NCBI GenBank assembly: GCA_022496185.1
Contig: WTXG01000022.1
Coordinates: 304,339 to 368,338 of the forward strand
Source of the DNA: Multifurca ochricompacta
Lineage: Eukaryota > Basidiomycota > Agaricomycetes > Russulales > Russulaceae
Length of the DNA stretch: 64,000 bases
Reading direction: 5' to 3'
Part shown: piece after piece, positions 31,043 to 43,815 of the stretch
How positions within the stretch are numbered: position 1 is the first letter of the stretch
Layout: the number at the start of each line of letters is the position of its first letter
The notes under the pieces: model-generated
Database searches by the model: none
Seen by the model: the letters and a program-made list of their open reading frames with translations, nothing else
What the model was told of the DNA's origin: nothing
Translations under genes and position numbers: made by a program

Positions 31043-34000
31043 CTAACCCAATTCGTTTTCCGGGGAGTCCCCAGGAATTGACGGCCTTGGTGAAGGTGCG
31101 CGACTGCCCTGCGCGGATGGAGACTGAGGCCAGCGCGCTGTAGCGGGACTGGCGCCAACACCCGCATCGGCCCATCGGATCGAGCGTGCGGGAGAGACCT
31201 CCCTAGAACCAGTTTCGCTCCCGCGCAATGACACGATACGCATGTGTCGCGGGCGCCTGCGCGCCGAGAAAGTCGATGAAGCTGACGCGGGCGGCGTGCG
31301 TCCACGCGGCTCGTCGTCTACAGCGTCCGTTGACGAGGATGGAATTTCCGGGATAGATGAGCCGGGAAAATCGCGCGTCGATGTGGAAAGCGCTGTTGTA
31401 GGGGCTGTGTCAGACTCGACAGATCCTGAAGTATCTATTGGGGCCGGGAGTGGTATGCGAGGGTGGGCGGAGCTACGCTGGCGGTCAAAGCGCTTCTTCT
31501 TGGGGCTGCGGCCACTGGCGCCTTTGGTAACGCGTTGATGGTCTTTTACTATCTGCGCATCCTCTGTCGCACTCTGATCTGAGACCCATTCATCCTCATC
31601 AGCCTGGCGTATTACCGCAATCTCCTCTGGCTCTGTGCTCAAATTTTGGAAGACTGGCGTCGGCTCAGACGTTTTCACAGTGTCTTCCCCTTGTTGATGC
31701 GGATGACTGGGGCGTGTATGCAACACGCCAATATTATCGCCGCCGTGCAACACGCCTTTGACGCCCGCCTCGATATCATGTGGGACATGCCGCATCACTC
31801 CACCGAGGAATGCGCCCGCGGAATGATACACTGCGGCGCGTCCACCACGAAATGCTCGTGTGATGCGTTCGGCTTCGCTTGGGCCGTACGCATTGCGCTG
31901 AACCTCGACCTCAACCTATGGCAAGCCACCAGTTAGGGTGTGATAGGAGGGTGTACACAGAGATAGCAACGCACCTCTTCGCCGGGGCCTTTGCGTCGCT
32001 CAATGATAAGATGCGGCCCCTCCTTCCACTCCGCGTATATTTCCATGCCGTCTGGCGCATTATCCGCCTTTGCCTCTTCTGTTTCGGTCATCGCCACTGT
32101 GAGATCATCTGCCTCCGGATTGTCTTCCCTCTGCGCGGCACGTCCACTCTTTTCGTCTTCCACATGTACCATCGCCTCTGATTCCCTGTCCTTTATGCCT
32201 GCCTTCTCGTTCTCGCTTACCTGGCCACGCTCCATAATGCTCGCTGGGTCACGATTGATCACAACATCTTCGGCACGCTCCACGCGCCGCGTGTGCAATG
32301 CCCAGTCCGGAAGGCTTGGCTGGCGTGACCAGGTGCGCGTCACGGTTGTCACGCGTCGCCCGAGGGAGAAGAACGGGATTGAGAGCCCATGAATAAGAAC
32401 CGAGCAGAGAACCATGAACGCAACCACAGGTTGGATCATAGCTGCAAGACGCTCCGCCTGGTTGGCAGGCGGATTTTGCGGGCGCGGAAGTGTTTGTGCA
32501 GCAAGAGTCGATGTGAAAATGGCACCTTTGATGTCACGTGAGCTTTGGCGGAAACAATAACTAGGAGATGGGACTCACCAATGCCGATAGGACCAAAGTG
32601 ACCGCTAAATAATGCTTCACGAAGACTCTTTATGTCTGGGATCCACTTGTAGAGAGCGATTATGACTGGAAGACGCCGGAGAAGCAGGACAAGGACGGCG
32701 ATGCATATAAGCCGCCCGACGGAAAGCGAGAGGGCGTTATCGGAGAACGAATCGAATGGCATCCATGCACCCACGAACACAAACGCAGCGGTATTGAGAA
32801 GCAGATCGACAACGGAAGAGAAGACAGACGCCTCAGTCTGTTTGTTGAAGAACCCGTCCCAGGCGAAGGCAGTACCACACACGAAGAGGCGAGAAGGTCG
32901 TCCGAACCGAGGAGAGTAGTTGTGCCAATAGTGAGAAGGGCCAGTGAAACGTATTGTGCGACGTATGATTGTCGATCGATGAGGTCTTTGCCTTCACAAA
33001 ACTTCATAAGATGTCGGAAGCCGTAACCAAGCATAGAACCCCATATGACGCTGAGCACAATTTGATCTGTTAACCGTATGTTAATAGATGTGAATGGAAG
33101 AAACGATTGGGGATGCACAGAGCCATGAAACGAGAAACCAGTCCTTCATCGCTTCTCCCGGTGTAGCATTGAGCGTGAGATAAAGCGCAAAGTAGAGGAA
33201 AGGATACGCAGCCCCGTCATTGCTAGCTGACTCTGCAGCAAGAAGATGACGCAAGTGAGAAGGTACGTGTTTGTCGGCATATTTGCCTCCAATGATTGCT
33301 GCGGCAAGAATCGGGTCAGTGGGGGTGAGACAGGCGGCAATGGCCAAAGATGAAAGGAAGTTGAGGCCGGGAATGAGCGCATAAATCAAGGCAGCCGACA
33401 CGAACCAGCCCTGTTTACATCCACTAATATCAGCGTTTGATTATAGAGTGTGTAAGCGCACAACATACCCATGTCATTACAGGGACAAGGAGGAAAAAGA
33501 GACTCCTCCAATGTCGGTACATATACTTTTTTGGGAGCTCGACGCCGACAGCGAACACGCCAATGGCGATGACAATGCGGGTGAACTCGATGGTGATATT
33601 GTTGCTGGCCTCATCGGTGTCACTCCCCCAAGAATGGGGATTGAAAATGTTTGCTCCATAAGGACCTGAAAGAGATATTGGTGAGCGAAGTCCAATATTC
33701 TGTTTTGCATGCAGGATGATGTGAGTAAAAGGCGTGGATGAGTTCGCCGCGGTTATAATTCATGTTTTGGACTCGCAAGACGCACGTCTGCGGAACACGA
33801 GGCCGCTAGACCAGGCACATGAATTGCTTGGCTTACCAAGCGCGGGAAGGCACTCGGAGGGCGAAAGCGAATAGTGTCAAGATTTCGTGTGAATCTTGAT
33901 CAAGAGGGCCAGGAATGGACCAAGAGAGAAAGGCTGATATCGAGCACAAAAAAAAGATCACGAGCTCACCGATGATGACACCAAAGAGGAACGCCCAACA

Positions 34001-34270
34001 AGCTTCGCCGATGTAAAGCTGCGCATGCGGGCGTCAAAAAGCAGCATGTCAGGGCAGCCCAGACATGGTCACGCACCTTCTCCCGAATGAATAGTGAAAA
34101 CATGCCGAACTTGGAGGAGGTGCCGAAAAAGGGAAAGGTAAATTTGACTTAGTACAAGCAGTGGTCATCAGATCAAAGTGAGTGGCATACAAATACGACG
34201 AAACCGCCGAGGCAGGTATAGATGACATGCGGTGTGGATAGTTGGAACTGTGAAAGGGGCAAAAATTTGT
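31043..34270 (-). CDS. Plasma-membrane Na+(K+)/H+ antiporter, Nha1 family
   Basis: Fungal CPA1-type alkali-cation/proton antiporter. Minus-strand exons in order: QLSTPHVIYTCLGGFVVF (~34255), FGMFSLFIREK, LYIGEACWAFLFGVIIG, PYGANIFNPHSWG with ITIEFTRIVIAIGVFAVGV, then VSAALIYALIPGLNFLSSL and CLTPTDPILAAAIIGG, which holds the TDP ion-site motif, and AAESASNDGAA with the SND transport motif. Further TM segments run to 32600. A long hydrophilic tail (32436-31043, ~390 residues, acidic then Ser/Arg/Pro-rich) matches the regulatory C-tail of Nha1 proteins. Introns are 45-100 nt. The first exon and ATG are not resolved; the frame is open upstream of QLSTPH without a clear Met. It exports Na+/K+ for salt and pH homeostasis. 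Confidence 0.88.
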
Positions 34271-34282
34271 TGAATTCGTCAT

Positions 34283-37200
34283 GTGGATATATAGGCGGGA
34301 AGGAAACGGACAGGATGGAAATGCATGGCAAGAGGACTACTTTTGAAGTCGCAGAGATAAAATGGGTGCTGCTCTAGTCGTATACGGCGTGTGGTGGGGC
34401 CGTAGTGGTCGTGATAAGCGTAAGGAAACCACGGTCGGGTAAACGAAACCCGCCGGCGACGAGATGAAATTGAAACAGTGGAAAAGGTAAGAGGAAGAGG
34501 ATAGAGAAAGAGGAAAGGGAAAGTGAAGGAAGAGGGGAAGGGGAAAGGGAAGGGGAAAGTGGGGGGAGTATTCGACCTGACGAAGATGAGGTTTAGTGAT
34601 GATTGTGGTTATGTTATATGCTTCATAAGAGCGCCCAGTTGAAAAAACAGAGTGCCTGTCCTCTTGGCTCTTGAAATTATCGTTGGCAATTTTACCTGTA
34701 AAGGTGAACTAACCCCCCCCTTAGTCCCCCTCCTCCCCCCCTGAGATTGTAATGTAATTGTTAACGGACGCGGCCAACAACCATGAAATGGATTTACGTT
34801 AATGAACGCATCGCACAGAATTCGGACATCCGACCTATGATCGCGTGATCACTGAATAACCCTCTCCGCTCCGAGACCAATCATCCATCTTCATCCACCA
34901 CTATCCACTCATCCTTGCTTCGCCCACTCGCCCATAAATCTTCTGTCTTCGGAAATTATTTTCCTCTCTCTCCTCTCCTCTGTTCCTCTGTCACAACGAT
35001 CGTGCCCCATATCTCTTTCTGACTGCTCTCTTTCCTTCATTGCACCTCGTCCGTCCATGTCGCATCCTGTTAGCCTTGTCTCATTACATCTGTCAGCGCC
35101 GTAAGTCATCAATGTAATGCGGGGAAATAAGCGAGACGTACTTGTATGTAACTTGGGTACAGGTGCGCTAGCCTTCTTTGTCTATACATGACCAAGTTCA
35201 AGGCGGCACCGTCACCGGATCCGTGAGACAGTGTACTACATGATGCAATCGTTTAGCATACTCCATCTACCACACCTGCGCTGTGCCATTGTGCAATAAT
35301 GCTTCTGTGAGCTGCGCCTAGCCACATCTATGTCCTGTCCTTTGGCTCGTGCTGTCGTTCTTCAACTCATCTCCTCGCACTCCGAGGATCGACAATCCCA
35401 GTTCCTACCTCAAGACAAACGGCAATGCGTCAGGTGGGCGTTTACTGTGCGTGTACAATCCTTATTCTATTTGTCATAAGTACTCCTTCTGGAGGCTCTC
35501 CCACATCTTTGGGATGATCCCCATTCAATTCGGAGCTTCAGTCAACCTAGTCAGCACCATCAACCCCACTTGGCATCAAAGTTCCACTCGTCGGGTACCC
35601 GGTCATCGAGTTCCGATATTCTTGGCTTCTCTTGACTCTTGGCTCTGGCTCGTGGCTCGATTCTTGGCTCGATCCCCGTCACAGTCACACCTCGTTCACT
35701 CTGGCCAGGTCTCTCAACAAAGACTTAAGGCCATCACAGTCTATCACGTGATATAGAATCTCCTGTCGTCGCCGAGCCGACTTAAATCACTTTCGCGTTT
35801 AGGATAAAATGTCTCCTAACTATGGCTGACCGGCGGGGCCTCAGTCTTAGCTTAATACTCCTCGCTTACATGGCACATGCTGCACTGCCTTTACAATTTG
35901 CAAACCTCGCAGAGGAGAAATAAAGATGCCTACGACAAAACTATCGCCCCTTGGACCCGTTCTATGAGCATACGAGGAACGTTTTGCTGTACTGCGAGAT
36001 GATGTTGTACTTATTTGGGAATTGTGGTTCCCGGGATCAATATGCGTAGACCATGGTATACGCCACGCCAGACCTGGAGCGCCTGTGGGGGCAATGTCGT
36101 TGCCGGACACTGCTAGTAGGCATGGAGCCTGCGAACTCGACACGAGCGATCGCTGGCTGTTATATGGATTCGTGTATGGACCGTCCTGGTCCCTATGGAA
36201 GTTGTCAGTCGCATTCCGGTCCATTGCATGCAACTTGAGGGGGTTTTAATGCTTCAGAATCCCCGAAATCCATATTCTCAGGGAGACCTCTGAGGCTACC
36301 CTCTGCAGGCGGCTAAAATGCTCAGTCCTGGGTTCCAATTTGACTCGATATCTGTGTCAATCACCGTCCTTGCATCGTGTGGCACATTTTTGTGATGGGA
36401 GTGTGAACATAACCTTCCGAACCCTACTTCACCGCATGGATTCCCGCAACTAGCCACGCGAGTGAAGGTGAGGTCCACACCAGTATTGCCTATTGAAGGT
36501 TAAGGGGAACCGACTATTTGCGTTGTATTTTTGGTGGGGCTACAAACGGCCCGCCACAATGGGGAAATGATAGTCCCCTTTAATCCTTCATCACCGATCT
36601 ACACCTTCCATGCGTGAAGCTAGACCCGTCCGTTGGTCGAAGTTAATAACAACCTGCGGCTGTCGGGTACGCCGACAGGAGGAGGTTCTGACGCAGATAA
36701 CTGTGCTTCAGGAAGTAGAAACTCGATGTGCCGGGAAGTAGGTGTTGGGATGCACATGAGCAGAGAAACTAATAACGTACTTGGTACACTTGTCAGCGGC
36801 ACTCATGGCCGTCCCACGTGTCAACAATGTGACCGTGGAAGAAGATGACGCCACTATGCCTAGTACCCAGAGTTGTGAACCCAAGGGACTATCCTATAGA
36901 TCCTAATTTGAGACCTCCACAAGGGAGCATAGGACGGATTATGCTAAGATTAGTGCTCGCATCGGGGTCAATGATGGCAGCAGTCATGTACCAGTTCAAC
37001 TGATCACTATTAAGTCCGTGGTGCATTCATGGTTGCCGTAGTGGATGCGTTCATGCATAGGTCAAGCTGCGTGGTCCATGAGGTCCCAGTTCACATCACT
37101 CGTGGTTCTACTGGATGAGATAGGAGGAAGTGCTTAAGATTCCCGACATGAAGGTACAAACTGAGGATAACTGGGGGACTTGGTGGTACCATCGACAGGA

Positions 37201-37563
37201 CCGATATAGTGCGGCGGGGTTGATTGTTGTGGCGCCAAGGGAGCACTAGAGAGTTGATATAAGCCGTGGAATATTTCTTGATTTTTGTCGTCGTCCAAAA
37301 CTCTCCGGTGTGATATTTAGTAATGGCGAAAGACTACTAGCGGGAGTAAGTCTGCCAGACCAGTGTGATCAGAAGGAGGCAGAGGCAGAGGGGGCAGAGG
37401 CAAAGCAAGCAAGGTCCGGTATTCGGACCGACCACGTGGGGGTTGGCAGGTCCATTCCGTTTCACGCCACACCCTCAACAGGTTGGCCATTTCAACCAAC
37501 AACTGCTGAATTGACAATGTTATCAACCCTTTTGCCGCAATAATAATATTCAGAAAACGCTCA
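34283..37563. other. Long intergenic region, no gene seen
   Basis: 3.3 kb between a divergently transcribed antiporter and the SNM1-like gene. 34471-34567 is a polypurine tract (almost only A and G on the + strand), and 34850-35060 is pyrimidine-rich. A few 60-135-codon open frames occur but none shows family similarity or good exon structure. No terminal repeats or tRNA boxes were noticed. Confidence 0.5.
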
Positions 37564-40323
37564 ATGCCTCAAGGAACGCCATTTTATGGATTTATTCCGC
37601 CTTTCCCAATCCGGGTTGACGAGTTTGGTACCTCACCCGGACTCACAGCTATTCCAGCATTGCACCTCCTTTCACACACCCACTCCGACCACGTCCTTGG
37701 GCTTTCCGCAAAGTCATTTGCGTCAACGATAATATGCTCTCAAGATGCCAAAGAGATGTTACTCAAGCATGAAGTGTACAGTGAACGCTCTCTGAGAGAC
37801 GTCAATCTGCGTGATGAGGCGCGGCTGTCGAGAACGTTTGCTCATCTGCAGGTACCACCGCTATTTCAAGACGGTAAACTCGACTATTCGGGAAGTAAGG
37901 ATTTACTGGTGTGTCAATTTTGCACGAAAATGGAGGGTTCTTTATTGAGGTATATTAGAGAACCCTCCCATTAAACACCCCTACAAAGATCGAGCTGTAT
38001 GATAACCAGACCATCACGCTCACACTCTTCGATGCCAATCACTGTCCTGGTGCTGTCATGTACTTTCCGTGTCAATTCGAAGCTGCGAGATTTGCTCAGT
38101 TCTGACTCGTCATTGTCAGGTTCCTCGTGGAAGGCTCTCAAGGCGCTGTTCTTCACACAGGAGACTTCCGCGCTGAGCCATGGTTTCTCGATGATATCCG
38201 TCGCAATCCATTTCTACAACCTTATCTCGCACCCCCAGAAATACAGAAAGACGCCGCACCAGGGGAGCGCAACAAAGAGTGTCAGGGGTTTGCTCTGTTT
38301 AAGACACTAGATACGATTTACCTCGACACTGCGTGCTTGCTCTCAACAAGTGAGGTACCTACCAAGGTAGCGCCCATCTTTCAGTGGATATAGGGATTCT
38401 GATTGTTATGCCACCTTTCAGAGCGACGCAGTGCAAGGTTTAGTTTCTCTAATGGCTCTCTTCCCCCCTGATACGACGTTCTTTATCAACGCCTGGACGT
38501 GGGGCTATGAAGACATACTTCGCGCTGTTGCCCACTCTTTTCAAAGTCAGGTATGCGCCTTCGCTTTTTCGGCACCATGTGGACCGACAACCATGCAGAT
38601 CCATGTCGACCGCTACAAGTATACCGTTTATTCGCGCCTCACCGACCCCTTCTTGCGCTCGCTGGTTACTCCTGATGCGTCAAAAACGCGCTTCCACGCG
38701 TGCGAGCGCTTCAATCGTTGCCCACACGGCCGCGCAGACAATGCCGTGTACATCAACCCCATCACTATCAGCAGCGTTAAATGGGAGCAATACCGCATTT
38801 TGACTGAGAGCAAACTGCGCGCGTCGCAGCCGGTATCCGTCCTGGTTCGTCCCCTATCCTCTTCCCTTCACACGTCATTTCCTCACAATAGTTAATACGG
38901 CGCAGCTGGTACCGCTATCGCGTCACTCACCTCTTCACGAGCTCCGCGCATTTGTATCTCTATTCCGCCCGGCGCGCGTCGTACCAAATACGCTGGATCC
39001 GTCAATCCACGGCCTGGACGCGCTCTGTATCCCCCATCTTTTCGCAGGCTGCCTCTCGTCTTCCTCCTCTCTATCTTCCTCTTCGTTTGCTGAAGCTCTG
39101 GTTGAATGTGACATGGACATAGGAGGGGATCATGGTGATGCGGCGATGCAGAACCTCGTTGGCGATGGTGCGGATGGCATTGCGCGTGCCTGGGTAGAAT
39201 CTGGACGTAGGGAAGACAAGCTTGCCTTCGTGGAACCATTTCTGAGTGGCGCAGCGCGTGATATTATACGACGTGCACTTTGTCTGCCGCCTCTTCCCAA
39301 CAAAAATAGCGATGGCAACGAGCGTGTAACAAGCATGCTGCAGCGCATGTACGATGCTCAGCGTATTAAGGCTTGTCGCGCCGAAAGAAGCGAGAGCGAT
39401 GAGGAGACACAGGGTGGGGACGAAGATGCACATGCGCGGACTGCGAGGATGTTGTTTGGGGTCCCAGGGAACAGTGAGGCAGCGGAGTCCCAGGGGGTCT
39501 CCATAGCGCACTTGGAAGCCTCCAAGTCTTCACGAGGTAAACACTTACTGGTTGAGGAAAGTAGAAGGGAGGATACATCCATGCCTAAGGCAGCTCTTCC
39601 CCAGCGTGTTCCTACGCCGCAGGTCTCGGAGTGCGGATCCCAGCAGGAGCCAGTAAAGAGTAACTTCAAGAACAGATCGGATCAGAATTTCGCTTCAATG
39701 CGGCGGACACTGCTAACTACAGTACAAAAGATACGCATATGTCACGTTTCATGGATGTTGACTTCAAGTCGCTACCTTCGGCCCGTTTTGTCGCACACGC
39801 GTCGTCTCCCCCATTATTCACACTGTTGGAAAGACGTCGCTCAGCTGCTCCAGGTCAAGAGGTCCCGCCAGTGGCGGATCTGCAACATATTCCTCTTACT
39901 GGGATAAAGCGTGCATACTCACAGCCACAATCGCAATCGTCATCATCTTTGTCCGGGTCGCTATCGCAACTGTCTCCCTTAGCGTATTCCGCTACGAAGC
40001 GACGCAAAGTCGAGAGCTGGCTTGCTGCTCTTGTGCATGAAGACGCACCTTCACTTGTGACAAGGAAGGACATGCTTCCTGCTCGAGAAGCAAGCGGGGT
40101 GCAAAAGGGAAATTTTTTGGCCACTGGGCTACAGCCGGGCTGCATTGGGGACCCTGTTCCAGAACATGATACAGAGACCCGCCGGGCGCACCGTCGTGCC
40201 TTGCGCTCACGCAGCCGTACTATCGAAGAGAAGCTCCGACGCGCGCTTCCTCCTGCACCCACTTCTCCCACATGCACACCAGCCAAGATGTTGGAGGTCA
40301 ATCAAAATAGTAGTATACGGTAA
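37564..40323 (+). CDS. SNM1/Pso2/Artemis-type metallo-beta-lactamase DNA repair nuclease
   Basis: Exons 37564-37908, 37959-38059, 38120-38354, 38422-38550, 38599-38844 and 38906-~39536, then a last exon to 40323; an intron at 39537-39670 would keep phase and give 779 aa, but that junction is the least certain. Metal-binding motif HTHSDH is at residues 38-43, followed by NHCPGAV (~142-148) and HTGDFR; the beta-CASP part has IHVDRYK, TRFHACERFNRC and LVPLSRHSPLHELRAF. These are the hallmarks of the SNM1 family, 5' exonuclease/endonucleases acting on interstrand crosslinks or DNA ends in the nucleus. The N-terminus opens directly in the nuclease domain, as in Artemis, and the ~400-residue C-terminal tail is poorly conserved with basic patches (KRRK) suggesting nuclear import. 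Confidence 0.88.
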
Positions 40324-40929
40324 TGGTTAGTGATGAGGTTGCTCAACTGGATTCATAGCGTAGGGGGCGCGAGGGCATTGTATTTATTGTTCAAGTTGAA
40401 GGTGAAGGGAAAAGAAAGTTTGTACGTACATTAAAAGATTAAATGTTGTTGTTTATGTTAATGTTCGGTTCGGGTCCTATCGATTTCGGTCCTTCACGTG
40501 ACTAGAAGGTAGATCATGTGTGTGCAGACCGCGCCCTCCCTAACTTGAGTCTTGTCTTGAGTTCCACCCACTCACTTAAGTAGCAGACACTCTACGGCTT
40601 CCAACTCGATCCGTTATTCTCTCCAAGGCATCCCTAGTTCCGTCCGGTCCAACTACCTGTGCCCTTTTCTCCCAAGTGGGGCTATGATTCCCCCTCAACT
40701 TTAAGGGTTCTTCCCTTGGCTTTCCTAATCCTAATTTTATTCACAACGTAAACGCAACAAAAGGCCTTGAGCGCCCGTCTCGCCTCCCAATCAACACGAT
40801 GTCCAGACATGCGTTAAGCATGCATATGGAAATGTTGAATGAACTGCGTGGAGTAAAGAGGGACGTGCAGTTCAGCGCTTCTCACACCCCACTCTTTACC
40901 TGGAACCTCTTTCTCTCTCTCTCTAATAA
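40324..40929. other. Intergenic region
   Basis: 600 bp between two plus-strand genes. Pyrimidine-rich CCTCTTTCTCTCTCTCTCT right before the next ATG looks like a leader. A CACGTG is present at about 40495. Confidence 0.5.
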
Positions 40930-43040
40930 ATGACAGAAGACGATCTCCTTACGAATATCAAGTCCTGGAAAGCAGGCGAGCTTGTACTCCACCACAAGCT
41001 CTCTGTCGCTTGGCGAGGCCTCACTGCCTATGCTCCCGCAGAACACCACGTGTTTCCGTGTTCGACATCGAATTTACCATTTCTCCCCATCACAACCCTC
41101 GACGCGCGGGGTCGACCTTGGACGTCTATTTTGACAGGTGCAGACGGGAAACCCGGATTCACTACACATAGCTCCTGCAAGACTGAGCTGGAGATAATGG
41201 CCCGCCTTTGGGAAGGTGACCCCCTGCGTGGTCTCAGTCCGGATCTTCTCATCAAACGCGATGGCGAGACGCCTGTTTCTGGCATTGGAATTGAACTCGG
41301 GTCTCGAAAGAGTTATAGGAAATTTGCAGGGGCATTAGTGGAATTGACTAGGGTCGGTGAAGGCGTAGTGAAGCTCAGACTGAGAGTGAATCAAGCTTTC
41401 AGGTTCGTGCGGCGAAAATGCGGACTGCCGGCTGAACTCACTAATGTCCTTCTAAATTCACAGGCGTTGTCCAAAATATATGACTATTCGAGACCTCGTG
41501 CCGCATGCAAGCACTCAGCCCAATATATCCTATAACGAGTCAGACCTTCGAGGGCCTCTTCCAGAGGAGGTCAACGCATTTATTCACAGTGCAGACACAG
41601 TCTTCCTTGGCGCGTCGTATGTCCCCGATGGTGATAGCCCACAAGCCCCTTTGTACGTCGAAACCAACATCCGCAGCGGACGTCCAGGCTTTATTCGTGT
41701 GTCACCATCCGACGGTTGTACGATTGTGTTGCCCGACTTTTCTGGTGCGCGCCTTCTCCACGTGCAGCCCATGTTTTTTTTTTTCCGTGACTCAGAGAAG
41801 GTAATAACGATCGGGTCTTATGCACGCAGGAAATCGGTTGATTACGTCACTCGGCAACAATGAGGCAATGAGCGGCATTCTCTTAGCGTCGCTTACTATT
41901 CTATCGTTCACCACCGGCAACGTCTTGTATGTTACTGGGAATGCAAAGAGGCTCACTGGGAGCGACGCGCGCACCATTATGCCCCGGCAGAACGCGCTGA
42001 CTGTTCTCGAAGCCACCGGCGCGGTGCTGGTGCGCGATGCCCTTCCTGTACGCGAGCGTATTGGAAGCGCACCCGTGCGAAGCATTTATAGCCCACCTGT
42101 CAAGCTTCTTACGGAAGAATTCAAGCCGTCGTTATCGCAGCTTAAAGACAGCGCCTCGGTTCGCCTCGTGGGTGTGCGCGTGCATAGTGTCGATCTCGCG
42201 ACATTCGAGTGGGAGCTCCCTGTTGAGCATGAGGGCGTGTTCATTCAGCCCGGTCAGGCAGCCGTACTTGACCTCGCACCATTCTCGGACGCGCCCGAGT
42301 ATGCGCAGCTAGCGCTAGAGCTCCCCCGCGCTCTGCACGATGATCGCATGCGCACCTGGACCGTTTCGAGCGCACACACTTCCCCAACGCGCTCCTTCGA
42401 GCTTACTATCCGGCACAAGCCAGGGGGGCTCATGTCTGGCGCCCTCTTTCTTATCGCCCAACACCAACAACAACAACACCAGCAGCGGCGGAAAAGTACC
42501 TGTGATGATGGAGATTGGGATACTGATATATGCGGATCTCTACGTGCGGGACTTATCGGCTTTGCAGGTGCATTCGTTCTGCCACCCCCGCCATCTCGTA
42601 GGCTTCTGTGGGCATCGGGTGGTGTGGGTGTAACGAGATTTCTCGCAATGCTCGGTGCGCTCTCACGGGCTCGCGAGGCAGCGGATGTCGTACTTGTGAT
42701 GTCGACTCGTGACCCGGAGGTCTTGTTCCCACTTGTACACGCGGCGCTTGGCACTACCCCACCTCCTGGGTTGCACGTGCGTCTCGACATATTCACGACG
42801 CGGTCTATGCAGGCACAGGAGTTGATGAAATACACTGCGGAGGAAATGGACATTCCTGGATTGCGCGTCTGTGTCTATTCTGGCCGCATCACAGCAGGGC
42901 ATTGGGCTACAGTACCGCAGATTGAGGAACGGGAAGTATTTGTGTGCGGGCCAGGCACATTTGAGGATGCGATGATCGAGAGCTTGCGAGGGGCGGGAGC
43001 AAAAGTTGGGATTGTACACAGAGAGGTGTTTGAGTTATAA
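40930..43040 (+). CDS. PNPOx-like / ferredoxin-reductase-like flavoprotein fusion
   Basis: Three exons (40930-41402, 41464-41744, 41830-43040) join in phase to a 654-aa protein. The N-terminal ~330 residues form a pyridoxamine-phosphate-oxidase-like FMN split barrel: CKTELEIMARLW, CPKYMTIRDLVPH, ADTVFLGASY, RPGFIRV, then FSGNRLITSLGN across intron 2 and GNVLYVTG. The C-terminal half is a ferredoxin-NADP reductase-like module: FEWELP, GQAAVLDL, TWTVSSAH for FAD, WASGGVGVTRFLAML and FVCGPGTFEDAM for NAD(P)H. This is a known two-domain fungal oxidoreductase type that would pass electrons from NAD(P)H through FAD to an FMN site; its substrate is unknown. A Gln/His-rich insert (QHQQQQHQQ) lies near residue 450. 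The SNM1-like neighbour shows no functional link. Confidence 0.85.
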
Positions 43041-43815
43041 TATGAAGGTGCTGGCGATAGCTGTAGCTGTATGCACGCGCAACAAAACACCATCGAAGAT
43101 GTGTTCTTACATCCACTGTATATCTATTTGCTAGTTGTTTGCTTTATGAATAGGCGGAAGTTGATGAAAGGACACGTATCGGGTTTGGGGAATCCTTTAT
43201 TTCTCGCCCGGACGGACTATCAGCGCGGACGCGTCAAGTGCAGGTGAGGCTCCGAGACTCTCCCTGAGACGTCGACTCTCGTCCCGAACACACACCTCCG
43301 CTGAGAGAAATCTTCGGATCAAGGTCTTTTCAAGACACCTTCAATTTAATCGAGAGTAAGCTTTCATGCACGATCCCCTTTTAACATTTCATTCTGTACT
43401 GGCTAAATATATAAACACTCGCCCAACCCGTGGATGGATTTCCTCAGATTCTTCAAGTTATCTCTTTGATGTATATAAGCCATGACTGACATTCCTTTGT
43501 TGTAAATTATCATCATCCTGAGTTTCCCTTTCTCTGCATGTTCCACCGAGTCAGTTGTCTCGACTCTCAAAGTTCTCGGAGTCACGTCTCGGTTAAACCA
43601 CGACCTCTTCCCCCTTCACTTCTGGACGACACCCTTACACTTAGTTGCCGAGCTACATGACTGAGCGGGGCGTTGGATCACTGATTTGAACAGAGATTCA
43701 CATTCCACAGGACCACGCCATATCATCGATAGTATCCCTGACGCTGTTAGTTTGTATCTACACGGATTGTTGGACATCAGCGTGGGTCTGAGGAGATGCA
43801 TTAGGCATATAATGA
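43041..43815. other. Intergenic region between convergent genes
   Basis: About 780 bp of converging 3' ends with no coding run or repeat recognised. Confidence 0.5.

Noticed and set aside
36022..36249. Open frames near 36.0-36.25 kb on both strands
   Set aside because: No family resemblance, no exon signals, and composition as in the flanking non-coding DNA.
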